Assembly (NCBI GenBank): GCA_964545385.1
Contig: CAZJFG010000002.1
Location: 23,131-87,130, forward strand
DNA length: 64,000 nt
Origin: GCA-002780795 sp964545385
Lineage (GTDB): Bacteria > Patescibacteriota > Microgenomatia > UBA1406 > GWC2-37-13
Reading direction: 5' to 3'
The notes beneath the pieces were generated by a model that saw nothing but the letters and a program-made list of their open reading frames with translations, was not told where the DNA came from and ran no database searches. A program made the translations under genes and the position numbers. Below are positions 26,234 to 35,135 of the stretch, one piece after another (within the stretch, counting starts at the first letter, position 1; every line of letters begins with the position of its first letter).

Positions 26234-26263
26234 ACTGTAAAATTATATCATGGTTATTTACTT
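26234..26263. promoter_or_regulatory. Divergent promoter region between alaS and the aminotransferase gene
   Basis: 30 bp between start codons. The minus strand has an exact TATAAT (26242-26247) 8 bases before the alaS ATG. On the plus strand TAAAAT (26238-26243) stands 6 bases before an ATG at 26250 that opens a six-codon frame (MVIYLW). That frame's stop overlaps the aminotransferase ATG (26264) and could act as a tiny coupled leader cistron. Confidence 0.4.
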
Positions 26264-27469
26264 ATGGTAAAAGCTAAAATTTCTAGAAGACTTATTGGTA
26301 TTCCTGCTTCTCCTATCCGAAAACTTGTCCCTTTTGCCAATATAGCGCAAAAAAAAGGGACAAAAATCCTTCATTTGAATATCGGAGATCCAGATATAAA
26401 AACACCTGATAAAATGATTGATGTTTTAAAAACATGGAAGATAAATCCTATAAGATATTCTTCATCTCAAGGAGAAGAAATTTTTTTAACCTCGCTTGAA
26501 ACATATTACCGTAAAATCGGCTACCCGTTTATCAAAACGAAAAATATTCAAGTGACCTCAGGCGGTTCTGAAGCTATTTCATGGGTTTTTTTTAGCATTA
26601 CGGATCCGGGAGACGAAATTTTGGTTTTTGAGCCTTTTTATACAAACTATCAGTCTTATGCCAAAATAAACAATATTAATTTGATTCCTGTTACTACCTA
26701 TGCCCAAAACGGATTTCATCTGCCTGCACAAGACAAAATAGAAAAAAAAATAACAAAGAGAACAAAAGCAATATTAATCGCAAATCCCAATAATCCGACA
26801 GGAACGGTTTACACCAAAGCCGAAATGCAGATGTTGGTTCGAATTACCCGTAAGCACAATCTTTTTTTAATAAGCGACGAAGTTTACCGTGAGTTTGTTT
26901 ACGACAAAAAAAAGCACAGTTCAATTTTAGAATTTATTGAAAAATATCCAAAGACCATGGTGCTTATTGATTCTTTATCAAAAAGATACAGTCTATGTGG
27001 TGCACGTCTTGGAGTTTTGGTAACATTCAATCAAGAAATACTCGATGGTGTTTTAAGAATTGCCCAAGCGAGACTTTCTGTTGGTCTGGTTGATCAGTAT
27101 CTTGGTAAAGAGCTAACAAAAGTACCGAACAAATATTTAGAAAAAAATAACAAGGAATATGAAGAGAGACGTAATATTTTATACGAGGGGCTTAAAAAAA
27201 TTCCCGGTGTTTTTTTACAAAAACCGGAGGGAGCTTTTTATGCCATTGTTAGGTTGCCTGTTGAAAATACGGAGGATTTTTGCCAATGGCTCCTGACAGA
27301 TTTTAACTTTCAAAATAAAACAGTGATGTTGTCACCGGCCGCAGGGTTTTATTTATCAAAAAATCTTGGCCGGAACGAGGTAAGGATTACCTATGTTATT
27401 AATAAACAAGATTTACAAACATCTTTAAAAGTTTTAAATGAAGCTTTGAAAGTTTATTGTTCAAAATGA
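26264..27469 (+). CDS. PLP-dependent aminotransferase, class I (aspartate aminotransferase-like)
   Basis: 401 residues from the ATG at 26264; an upstream frame extends into alaS and is not real. Fold-type I features: VTSGGSEAISW (phosphate cup), LIANPNNPTGTVYTK, LISDEVYREFVY (Asp binding the pyridine N), DSLSKRYSLCGARLG with the Schiff-base Lys, and a C-terminal NEVRITYV with the carboxylate-binding Arg. It moves amino groups between amino acids and 2-oxo acids; the substrate is not determined, though aspartate/2-oxoglutarate is most likely. Its stop overlaps the nnrD ATG (ATGA). Confidence 0.88.
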   Translation: MVKAKISRRLIGIPASPIRKLVPFANIAQKKGTKILHLNIGDPDIKTPDKMIDVLKTWKINPIRYSSSQGEEIFLTSLETYYRKIGYPFIKTKNIQVTSGGSEAISWVFFSITDPGDEILVFEPFYTNYQSYAKINNINLIPVTTYAQNGFHLPAQDKIEKKITKRTKAILIANPNNPTGTVYTKAEMQMLVRITRKHNLFLISDEVYREFVYDKKKHSSILEFIEKYPKTMVLIDSLSKRYSLCGARLGVLVTFNQEILDGVLRIAQARLSVGLVDQYLGKELTKVPNKYLEKNNKEYEERRNILYEGLKKIPGVFLQKPEGAFYAIVRLPVENTEDFCQWLLTDFNFQNKTVMLSPAAGFYLSKNLGRNEVRITYVINKQDLQTSLKVLNEALKVYCSK

Positions 27470-28374
27470 TTATCCACCAACTGAAAGAAATTAAAAAACA
27501 ATTCGCGCAAAAAGCCAAATCACATAAAGGACAAAATGGAAAAGTACTTATTATCGGTGGGTCTTCGCTTTTTCACAGTGCTTCAATCTGGGCAGCCGAA
27601 GTTGCCTCATATTTTGTTGACATTGTCCATTATTCATCGACTGTAGAGAACAACGAAGTTTTTCTTTCATTGAAGAAAAACTTCCATAACGGGATTATTG
27701 TAAAAAAAGAAGATATTCCAGACTACGTTTTGGAAGACGATGTTGTTTTGGTTGGACCGGGAATGCTTCGTTCGGATAATCATGGTTCGGAATTTCTTTA
27801 CCTCGGAAGGGAAATTCGAAATTTAAAGTTTGATAAACTATTAAAAATAGAAGATGAAACAGAATACACCTATTGTTTGACGAAATATTTGATCAATAAT
27901 TTTCCGAAGAAAAAATTTGTTTTTGATGCGGGTGCCTTACAGATGATGAGTCCTCAATGGTTGCAAGAGCTTAAAACTCCAGCTATCGTTACTCCGCACC
28001 AAAAGGAATTTAGTAAACTTTTTGGTTTATCAACGGATAATCTTTCTCAACAGGAAAAAATAAAACTTGTCCAACAAACCGCCAAAAAATATAAGACCGT
28101 GATTTTGCTTAAAGCAATAGATGACATCATCTCAGACGGTAAAATAAGTTACGTTGTTCAAGGTGGTAATCAAGGTTTGACCAAAGGCGGAACAGGGGAT
28201 TTGCTTGCAGGGCTGGTTACCTCTTTTTATACAAAAGTTAAGCCGGTTGACGCCGCCATGATTTCTTCCTGGCTTTTGAAAAACTCCGCTGAAGCCCTTT
28301 ATTCAACATTTGGTTGTTGGTATAATATTGATAAGTTGATTGAGACCGTACCTCAAATTTTTGCACAGATATGA
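27466..28374 (+). CDS. nnrD: ADP/ATP-dependent NAD(P)H-hydrate dehydratase
   Basis: 302 residues from the ATG at 27466, chosen for the ATGA overlap; a TTG three codons earlier is possible. The ribokinase-like fold shows NGKVLIIGGSSLFHSASIWAA, VVLVGPGML, FVFDAGALQMM, AIVTPHQKEFSKLFG and QGLTKGGTGDLLAGLV, where GTGD holds the catalytic Asp. It repairs hydrated NAD(P)H. The usual fused epimerase domain (NnrE) is absent. It overlaps the next gene by ATGA, so aminotransferase, nnrD and the exported proteins probably form one operon leading into secA. Confidence 0.87.
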   Translation: MIIHQLKEIKKQFAQKAKSHKGQNGKVLIIGGSSLFHSASIWAAEVASYFVDIVHYSSTVENNEVFLSLKKNFHNGIIVKKEDIPDYVLEDDVVLVGPGMLRSDNHGSEFLYLGREIRNLKFDKLLKIEDETEYTYCLTKYLINNFPKKKFVFDAGALQMMSPQWLQELKTPAIVTPHQKEFSKLFGLSTDNLSQQEKIKLVQQTAKKYKTVILLKAIDDIISDGKISYVVQGGNQGLTKGGTGDLLAGLVTSFYTKVKPVDAAMISSWLLKNSAEALYSTFGCWYNIDKLIETVPQIFAQI

Positions 28375-28802
28375 AAAAAGAAACTTTAATCGCAATATTT
28401 TTTGGAATTGGTTTGGGAGTCGTTCTTGCTTGCTTTTTTATTATGCGATCAAAAGAAAACCAATTGACTAAGGCAAAACCAATAAGCAACATAACAAAAT
28501 CTATTACACCTAAAGTAAAGATACTTTCAACATCAATTCTTGAAATTACCTCGCCGACAGACAATATTATTGTCAATAAAAATTCAATAACAATAAAAGG
28601 AAAAACGAATAAAAACGCTTTTATTGTTATCAATTCACCAATTAAAGAAATAGTTTTTAAGACTGAAAAAGAAGAGTTTAATATAGATTTTCCTTTGGCT
28701 TTGGGTGAAAACGTGATTCAATTAACAAGCTATCCTGACGATAAAACAGGAACGTCAATTAATAAAACTTTGCTTGTTTATTATTTAACAAATAATGATT
28801 AA
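28371..28802 (+). CDS. Membrane-anchored Ig-like domain protein
   Basis: 143 residues. A TM anchor lies at about 5-25, then a Lys/Thr-rich linker. From about 55 there is a beta-rich domain, LEITSPTDNIIVNKNSITIKGKTN...LGENVIQLTSYP, with the strand pattern of bacterial Ig-like modules found in glycan-binding surface proteins. No catalytic residue is seen. It overlaps nnrD by ATGA and the following secreted-protein gene by 8 bases. Function unknown. Confidence 0.65.
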   Translation: MKKETLIAIFFGIGLGVVLACFFIMRSKENQLTKAKPISNITKSITPKVKILSTSILEITSPTDNIIVNKNSITIKGKTNKNAFIVINSPIKEIVFKTEKEEFNIDFPLALGENVIQLTSYPDDKTGTSINKTLLVYYLTNND

Positions 28803-28809
28803 TTTATAT

Positions 28810-29496
28810 ATGAGGAAAACATTGATTTTAATATTTTTGTTAACAACGATTTTTTTTAACTTTTCGGTCTATGCTCAGGAAAAACCAACTCCGACAAGTA
28901 CGGTAGATGATGTGGAGATTCAGGATTTTAAGGATAAAATTGCGAGCAAAGTTGCCGAGCTTCAAGAAAAAGACCAAAAATCAATAGCTGGATTTGTTAT
29001 CAAAAATGAGAAAACACAAATTTCCATAAAATCAGAAGATAAGCAAAGCTATCTGGTAAAAATCGATGATATCTTAACCAAAGCTTATAAAATTTCCAAT
29101 GGATCAAAAAACGAAATTAAGATTGAAGATATCGTCAAAGATAATTATATTATTGTTGTTGGGCCAATAAGCGATATGACCATAACGGCAAACGAGATCT
29201 ATATTGATGAAAAATATTTGGCAAAGGTGGGAAGAGTGACTGAAATTGATTCTGTTAACTACACTTTAAAATTAATGACTCCGGAAAAAGAAAACTACAA
29301 TTTGGATATTGAATCAAGTACAAAACAATCGATTTTGAATATTAAAACATTAGACGTTGAAAAATCCGGATTTTCAAAAATAAAGGAAGGAGACATGATT
29401 CATTTTGTTGTCAAAAAAACCGCTTACGAACAAAAAGACAACAGTTACTCCGCCATAAAAATTTTGACTATTCCTCAAGAATTTTTCATCAAATAG
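28810..29496 (+). CDS. Secreted hypothetical protein (DUF5666-like beta repeats)
   Basis: 228 residues from the ATG at 28810; an ATG at 28795 adds MINLY and is also possible. It has a classical signal peptide (RKTLILIFLLTTIFFNFSVYAQ, cleavage likely after VYA). Two beta-rich repeats follow: IAGFVIKNEKTQISIKSED...SYLVKIDD and VGRVTEIDSVNYTLKLMTPE...NYNLDIE, each like the small barrel of DUF5666 proteins. The resemblance is by eye only. It probably works at the cell surface, and it is directly upstream of secA. Confidence 0.6.
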   Translation: MRKTLILIFLLTTIFFNFSVYAQEKPTPTSTVDDVEIQDFKDKIASKVAELQEKDQKSIAGFVIKNEKTQISIKSEDKQSYLVKIDDILTKAYKISNGSKNEIKIEDIVKDNYIIVVGPISDMTITANEIYIDEKYLAKVGRVTEIDSVNYTLKLMTPEKENYNLDIESSTKQSILNIKTLDVEKSGFSKIKEGDMIHFVVKKTAYEQKDNSYSAIKILTIPQEFFIK

Positions 29497-29503
29497 TTAA
29501 AAA

Positions 29504-32203
29504 ATGCTTAATCTTTTCAAGAAATTTTTTGACTTCAACCAAAAAGAATTAGATAGGTTACAAAAAAAAATTGAAGTAATAAACTCGCTTGAGGATAAGG
29601 CGCGCAAAATAAAAAATGAGGATTTTTGCGAAGAAACATTTCGACTTAAAAAAGAGTTAACTCAAGGTAAATCTCTTGAAGATATACTTCCTTGGAGTTT
29701 TGCTTTAGTTCGTGAAGCATCAAGACGGCTGCACAATGAACGCCATTTTGATGTCCAACTTTTAGCAGGTATAGCTCTTCATGAAGGGAAGATTGCCGAA
29801 CAAAAAACCGGAGAGGGGAAAACCCTTTCAGCGACAACTGCTTTATACCTGAATGCACTTGGAGGAGGAGTCCATCTTGTTACAGTCAACGACTATTTGG
29901 CTAGACGGGATTGCGGCTGGATGGGTGAACTTTTTCATTTTCTTGGACTTTCTACATCTGCTATTATTTCAGATGAGTCTTTTATTTATGATCCGAAATA
30001 TTCGGACAAAAATGCTTTTGATTGGCGGCTTTCTCATCTTCGACCGATCACAAGAAAGGAAGCCTATGAAGCAGATATTATTTACGGTATCAATAGCGAA
30101 TTTGGTTTTGACTATCTGCGTGATAACATGGCTCAGTCTAAAGAAGAACTGGTACAGAAAAAATTTAACTTTGCTATTATTGATGAGGCCGACTCGATTT
30201 TAATCGACGAGGCCCGTACTCCTCATATTATTTCTGCACCTTATGAAGAAGATACTTCTAAATACTATCGTTATGCCAAAATTGTCAAGAATCTTGATCC
30301 AAAAACAGACTATAAGATTGATGAAAAAAGCCGGACAGCTAATTTAACCGAAGAAGGCGTCAGAAAAATCGAATCGATCCTTGGCATAGATAATGTTTAT
30401 GAAAAAGATTTTGACAGTCTTTTTCATATTGAAGCCGCATTGAAGGCAGAGACCTTATTTAAGATAGATAAAGATTATATTGTCAAAGATAACGAGGTAA
30501 TAATAGTTGATGAGTTTACCGGTCGTCTTTTGCATGGCCGCCGGTTTTCAGAAGGACTTCATCAGGCAATTGAGGCTAAAGAGAATGTGACAATTCAAAG
30601 AGAATCTAAAACTTTAGCTACCGTTTCTTTGCAAAACTACTTTAGGATGTATAAAAAACTTGCTGGAATGACCGGAACTGCAGCTACAGAAGCAGAAGAA
30701 TTCCACAAAATCTACAAAACTGATGTTTTGGTTGTTCCGACTCATCGACCCATGATTCGTAAAGACCATCCGGACTCAATCTACAAAACAGAAAAAAGTA
30801 AGTTTAGTGCGGTTGCCGATGAGATTGCCAAAAATTACAAAGTTGGTCGGCCAGTGCTTGTTGGTACAACCTCGATTGAAAAAAACGAGTACCTTTCACG
30901 ACTTTTGAATCAAAAAGGAATTCCCCATCAGCTCTTAAACGCCAAGCAACATGAAAAAGAAGCGATAATCTTGGCTGAGGCCGGAAAAAAAGGAGCGGTG
31001 ACTGTTGCCACCAACATGGCTGGACGTGGAGTCGATATTATTCTTGGTAAAAAAGTTGATTCAAAAGAACATGACGAAGTAGTTGAGCTTGGTGGATTGT
31101 ATGTTATTGGTACCGAACGTCATGAGTCGAGAAGAATAGACAACCAGTTGCGGGGTCGGGCCGGACGCCAAGGAGATCCGGGTGAAACAAGATTTTTTGT
31201 AGCTCTTGAAGACGATTTGATGCGAATTTTTGGTGGAGAGCAAATTTCTAAGTTGATGACATTTTTTAATTTTCCGGAAGATCAGCCTCTTTCTCATAAT
31301 ATGGTTTCAAAAGCGATTGAACAGGCGCAGGTCAAAGTAGAAGGATATAATTTTGACATTCGTAAGCATTTGGTCGATTTTGACGATGTTTTGAATAAAC
31401 AAAGAGAGATTATTTATGATTTAAGAAGAAATATTTTGACCAGCCTTGGTGAAAAAACAGACGAGTTTAAAAAAATAATATTTGACGTTTTTCAGGAAGA
31501 GTTTAATCTTTTGGTTAATAATTTCCTTAATGTCGAGCAAAAACCAAAAGAAGAAGAAATTAAAAAACTTACAGAAGATATTAATTTTATTTTACCGATT
31601 GATATAAAAGAGGTAAAAAAACATCTTATACCAAGTACTTCCTTAACTGATTATTTGGTTAAAATCTGTGAAGAGGAGTATAAAAAAAGAGAAAAAAAAT
31701 ATGGAGAAAAGATATGGAACGAAGTTACAAAGGCAATATTTCTTTCAACTATTGACAAATATTGGACAGATCACCTAACGGCAATAGAAGATTTGCGGGA
31801 GGGGATTAATTTACGCGGATATGCTCAACTTGACCCATTGGTTGAGTATAAAAATGAAGCTTTTTCCATGTTTGAACGTTTAGTTGGAGATATAAATTAC
31901 GAGGCGACCCGCCGACTTTTTAAGATCGAGATAGAAGGTAGGCAGCAGCCGGCCATAATCCAGAAAGAAGAGTCTCAGCCAGTTGTCTATAAGTCCGCAT
32001 CCGGTGTTGATCCTTTCAAACAAAAAGAAGTCTCCTCTACTCAAACACATTTAACGACGTCTCAAAGTCAGAAACAACCCGTGATGGAAGAACTGGGTTT
32101 CAAGGTAACGCCTCCGGGTGAGAAAGCGAGAAAACTTGGCCGCAATGATCCCTGCTGGTGTGGTTCGGGCAAAAAATACAAAAGATGCCATTATCCAAAT
32201 TAA
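29504..32203 (+). CDS. secA: Preprotein translocase ATPase SecA
   Basis: 899 residues. NBD1 has the Walker A region EQKTGEGKTLSATTALYL and the DEAD-like IIDEADSILIDEARTP. NBD2 carries NMAGRGVDIILG, the ESRRIDNQLRGRAGRQGDPG arginine finger region and the helical scaffold. It ends in a complete zinc-binding SEC-C tail (GRNDPCWCGSGKKYKRCH), which in other bacteria binds SecB or ribosome. It drives secreted proteins through SecYEG; several exported proteins in this window would be clients. It starts 7 bp after the secreted-protein gene. Confidence 0.97.
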   Translation: MLNLFKKFFDFNQKELDRLQKKIEVINSLEDKARKIKNEDFCEETFRLKKELTQGKSLEDILPWSFALVREASRRLHNERHFDVQLLAGIALHEGKIAEQKTGEGKTLSATTALYLNALGGGVHLVTVNDYLARRDCGWMGELFHFLGLSTSAIISDESFIYDPKYSDKNAFDWRLSHLRPITRKEAYEADIIYGINSEFGFDYLRDNMAQSKEELVQKKFNFAIIDEADSILIDEARTPHIISAPYEEDTSKYYRYAKIVKNLDPKTDYKIDEKSRTANLTEEGVRKIESILGIDNVYEKDFDSLFHIEAALKAETLFKIDKDYIVKDNEVIIVDEFTGRLLHGRRFSEGLHQAIEAKENVTIQRESKTLATVSLQNYFRMYKKLAGMTGTAATEAEEFHKIYKTDVLVVPTHRPMIRKDHPDSIYKTEKSKFSAVADEIAKNYKVGRPVLVGTTSIEKNEYLSRLLNQKGIPHQLLNAKQHEKEAIILAEAGKKGAVTVATNMAGRGVDIILGKKVDSKEHDEVVELGGLYVIGTERHESRRIDNQLRGRAGRQGDPGETRFFVALEDDLMRIFGGEQISKLMTFFNFPEDQPLSHNMVSKAIEQAQVKVEGYNFDIRKHLVDFDDVLNKQREIIYDLRRNILTSLGEKTDEFKKIIFDVFQEEFNLLVNNFLNVEQKPKEEEIKKLTEDINFILPIDIKEVKKHLIPSTSLTDYLVKICEEEYKKREKKYGEKIWNEVTKAIFLSTIDKYWTDHLTAIEDLREGINLRGYAQLDPLVEYKNEAFSMFERLVGDINYEATRRLFKIEIEGRQQPAIIQKEESQPVVYKSASGVDPFKQKEVSSTQTHLTTSQSQKQPVMEELGFKVTPPGEKARKLGRNDPCWCGSGKKYKRCHYPN

Positions 32204-32263
32204 TGGCGTAATAAAAACGGTTATGAAAGTTGGACAATGCTTAAATTTAATAAATCAATTCTA

Positions 32264-33190
32264 CTAAAACAACTTTATCTGAGATTTGTCTTCTTTATTG
32301 GCAATTTCCTTTTTTGTTTTTTGTTTTTTTTCCGGAAAAAGTCTTTTTGCCAAGGAATGAATTTCAAGTTGCATCAGATATTGTTTAAGATCTTCATTAA
32401 AGCCGTTAAATAGAGTTTTATCAAAGTCAAAGTTGAGGTCGATATCTGTTTTGATTTGCGCCAGCTGTTTTGACAATAAAACATTTTCTTTATGGTCGAT
32501 TAAAATTTTTTTTATTCTTTCATTTTTTACCTCATTAATATTCTTATAAAGATTTTCTATATTCCGAAATTGTTCGAGAAGCAAAACAGCTGTTTTTGGT
32601 CCTATTCCTTTTCCGCCCGAGTAGTTGTCGGATGAATCTCCCATAAGTCCTTTTAAATCCGGAATATGGGTCGGATCAACGCGAAATCTCTTTTTAACTT
32701 CATTTTGATTGTAAAGTTTGACATTGGCAAGGCCGATAAGGGGAGCGATAACAAAAGTTTTATCGTCAACAAGTTGCAATATATCTTTGTCACCGGTAAA
32801 GATCAATGCCCGGATATTTTTTACTTTAATTTTTTTGACAATGGTGCCGATCAGATCGTCGGCCTCAAAACCCGGTTTTTCCATATGGATGATTCCTGCT
32901 TTATCTAGTGCTTCTTTGATCATTGGCATCTGAATCGACAGTTTATCTTCCAGTTTGGGTCGGTGAGCCTGATATTTGGCAAAAATTTTTTTTCTGAAAG
33001 TAGGAGCCGGAGTATCAAAACAAACTAAAAGATGGGTAGGCACAAAATCAACGATGGACTTTTGAAGCATAGACAAAAAACCGTAAACAGCATTTGTAGG
33101 TATTCCGTCTTTGGTTTTAAAAGGAGGCAGAGCATGGTATGCCCGATGCATAAGAGCATTACCGTCTATTATAAGAAGAGTATTTTCCAT
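32264..33190 (-). CDS. Stand-alone 5'-3' exonuclease (PolA N-terminal domain family)
   Basis: 308 residues containing only the FEN-like nuclease: LLIIDGNALMHRAYHALP (first metal Asp), CFDTPAPTFRKKIFAKYQAHRP (basic helical gateway), GFEADDLIGT, IFTGDKDILQLV, and the helix-hairpin-helix region LMGDSSDNYSGGKGIGPKTA. There is no polymerase part. The C-terminal 30 residues are a Lys-rich tail. It removes RNA primers and flaps during replication and repair. It begins 14 bp after the ftsH stop on the same strand. Confidence 0.9.
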   Translation of the reverse strand: MENTLLIIDGNALMHRAYHALPPFKTKDGIPTNAVYGFLSMLQKSIVDFVPTHLLVCFDTPAPTFRKKIFAKYQAHRPKLEDKLSIQMPMIKEALDKAGIIHMEKPGFEADDLIGTIVKKIKVKNIRALIFTGDKDILQLVDDKTFVIAPLIGLANVKLYNQNEVKKRFRVDPTHIPDLKGLMGDSSDNYSGGKGIGPKTAVLLLEQFRNIENLYKNINEVKNERIKKILIDHKENVLLSKQLAQIKTDIDLNFDFDKTLFNGFNEDLKQYLMQLEIHSLAKRLFPEKKQKTKKEIANKEDKSQIKLF

Positions 33191-33204
33191 TATAAATTGG
33201 CGAA

Positions 33205-35088
33205 TTAACAGGTCAACGAGTTTTTTTTCCCAACAATTTTTTCAAACTCATCCTGATCTAAGTTTTCTTGTTTAATCAGTGTTTCACTAACTTTCTCTAA
33301 ATACTCTTTTTTCTCCAAAAGAATACGTTTCGCTTTTTCATAACCATCATTGATGATTTTTTTGACTTCGCTATCTATTTTAGCCAAAACTTCCTGGGAA
33401 ACGGTATTTTGCTCCATGTAGGATTTTCCCCATTCGGTTACGTCAATGGTCGGACCGAAGTTAATCGGTCCAAGTTCACTCATCCCATATTCGATAACCA
33501 TTGATTTGGCAATTTTTGTTGCTTGGTCAAAGTCGTTAGCAGCACCTGTTGTCAGTTCGTTGAAGATAAGCTCTTCGGCTGCTCGTCCTCCCATCATAAC
33601 AGCAATCTGTTCAAGCAAATGAGATTTTGTCTCATGGAGTTTATCTTTAGCGGGTGGAATAAGGGTATAGCCAAGAGCCATGCCACGCGAAACAATTGAA
33701 ATCCGATGTACAGGATCGGTGTAGAGCAAAAAATGGGAAACAATCGCATGTCCTGCTTCATGATATGCTGTTAATTTTTTATCAAGGTCAGACTGAAGCC
33801 GTTTTTTTTCCGGTCCGAGCTTAACTTTTGTTGCTGCTTCTTCTATATCTTCCATGCTGATTTTTTCCTGGCCGGCTCGGGCCGCATGAATTGCCGCCTC
33901 GTTAAGCATATTTTCAAGGTCAGCACCTGAAAAACCAACGGTTCTTTTGGCAACCTTATCCCAATCAACATCAAGAGTAAAAGGTTTTCCTCGGGCATGA
34001 ATTTTACTTATTGCTTTTCGGCCTTCAACATCTGGGTAGTCAACCACAATCCGGCGGTCAAAGCGACCAGGTCGCATCAAAGCCGTGTCTAGAAGATCGC
34101 CGCGATTTGTTGCGGCAATAACAACAACCTGTTCGGTCGGAGTAAACCCATCCATCTCAACCAAAATTTGGTTCAATGTCTGCTCGCGTTCATCGTGGGA
34201 AGGCATAATTCCGGATGATCTTGCCCTACCTATTGCATCAATTTCGTCAACAAAGATGATAGAAGGAGCATTTTTTTTGGCTGAGGAAAAAAGGTCACGG
34301 ACACGGGCCGCACCAATTCCAACAAGCATCTCCATAAACTCCGATCCGGCAATTGAGAAAAAAGGAACATTGGCTTCTCCGGCGACCGCCTTTGCAAGTA
34401 GAGTTTTCCCGCATCCTGAAGGACCGACAAGCAGAACTCCTTTTGGCGTACGCGCTCCAAGTTTTTTATACTTTTCCGGATGTTTCAAAAAATCGACAAC
34501 TTCCTGAAGTTCTTTTTTTGCTTCCTCAACTCCGGCAATATCATCGAATGTAGTTTTTGGCATATCTTTTGAGAATCTTTTGACACGCGCCTGACCAAAA
34601 GAAAAAACCGAGTCTTGAGCACCTTTGGCTTGACGGAAAAGAAAAACAAAAAAAACAACCATTAAAATAGTTGGAATAATATTAATTAAAAAATTAACCA
34701 AGCCACTTGACGCCTCGGTATCTTTGACTACAACATTGATTGATTCGGGATTGATACCGGAGTCTCGTAACGTTTTTAAAAAACTGTCACCTGTTTCCTT
34801 ATAAGATATGGCCATCGTATTGTTTTTATAGTAAACAAGCATGCGATTATCATAAATTTCAACTTTATCGATTTTTTTGTTTTTAACGTCTTTGACGATT
34901 GTGGTTATGGATTTTTCCGGGGCGGCTTTTTTAAGCTCGGAAGAAATCGAGCGGAAGGCGTAAAAGAAAAAAAGGCCGACAAAAAAAATAATAAATAAAT
35001 TCTTTACATTGAAGTTCATCTTAAACTCCACCATTTTTTGAATATCCATTTTTTCTTTCTTGTTTCTTCCATTTTTTTTATTTGCCAT
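33205..35088 (-). CDS. ftsH: ATP-dependent zinc metalloprotease FtsH with altered loop residues
   Basis: 627 residues from the ATG at 35088; an upstream frame overlaps the divergent gene. Two TM helices (about 30-45 and 135-152) flank a small extracytoplasmic domain. The AAA module has Walker A GPSGCGKT (222-229, usual GPPGTGKT), Walker B IIFVDEIDAIG and the second region of homology RPGRFDRR. The central pore motif reads MLVG (Leu255), where the family has an aromatic Phe (MFVG). The zinc site HEAGH is at 443-447. It degrades membrane and short-lived cytosolic proteins. A TAGAAT lies 8 bases before the start on the minus strand. Confidence 0.95.
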   Translation of the reverse strand: MANKKNGRNKKEKMDIQKMVEFKMNFNVKNLFIIFFVGLFFFYAFRSISSELKKAAPEKSITTIVKDVKNKKIDKVEIYDNRMLVYYKNNTMAISYKETGDSFLKTLRDSGINPESINVVVKDTEASSGLVNFLINIIPTILMVVFFVFLFRQAKGAQDSVFSFGQARVKRFSKDMPKTTFDDIAGVEEAKKELQEVVDFLKHPEKYKKLGARTPKGVLLVGPSGCGKTLLAKAVAGEANVPFFSIAGSEFMEMLVGIGAARVRDLFSSAKKNAPSIIFVDEIDAIGRARSSGIMPSHDEREQTLNQILVEMDGFTPTEQVVVIAATNRGDLLDTALMRPGRFDRRIVVDYPDVEGRKAISKIHARGKPFTLDVDWDKVAKRTVGFSGADLENMLNEAAIHAARAGQEKISMEDIEEAATKVKLGPEKKRLQSDLDKKLTAYHEAGHAIVSHFLLYTDPVHRISIVSRGMALGYTLIPPAKDKLHETKSHLLEQIAVMMGGRAAEELIFNELTTGAANDFDQATKIAKSMVIEYGMSELGPINFGPTIDVTEWGKSYMEQNTVSQEVLAKIDSEVKKIINDGYEKAKRILLEKKEYLEKVSETLIKQENLDQDEFEKIVGKKNSLTC

Positions 35089-35135
35089 AATAGTTAATTC
35101 TAGCAGAAATTTTGATAAAATTGACGAAATATAAT

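Noticed and set aside
33189..33216. TTGACC-16-TATAAT promoter for the 5'-3' exonuclease gene
   Set aside because: The -10 overlaps the ATG, so transcription would begin inside the coding region. The gene is only 14 bp from ftsH and is more likely read with it.
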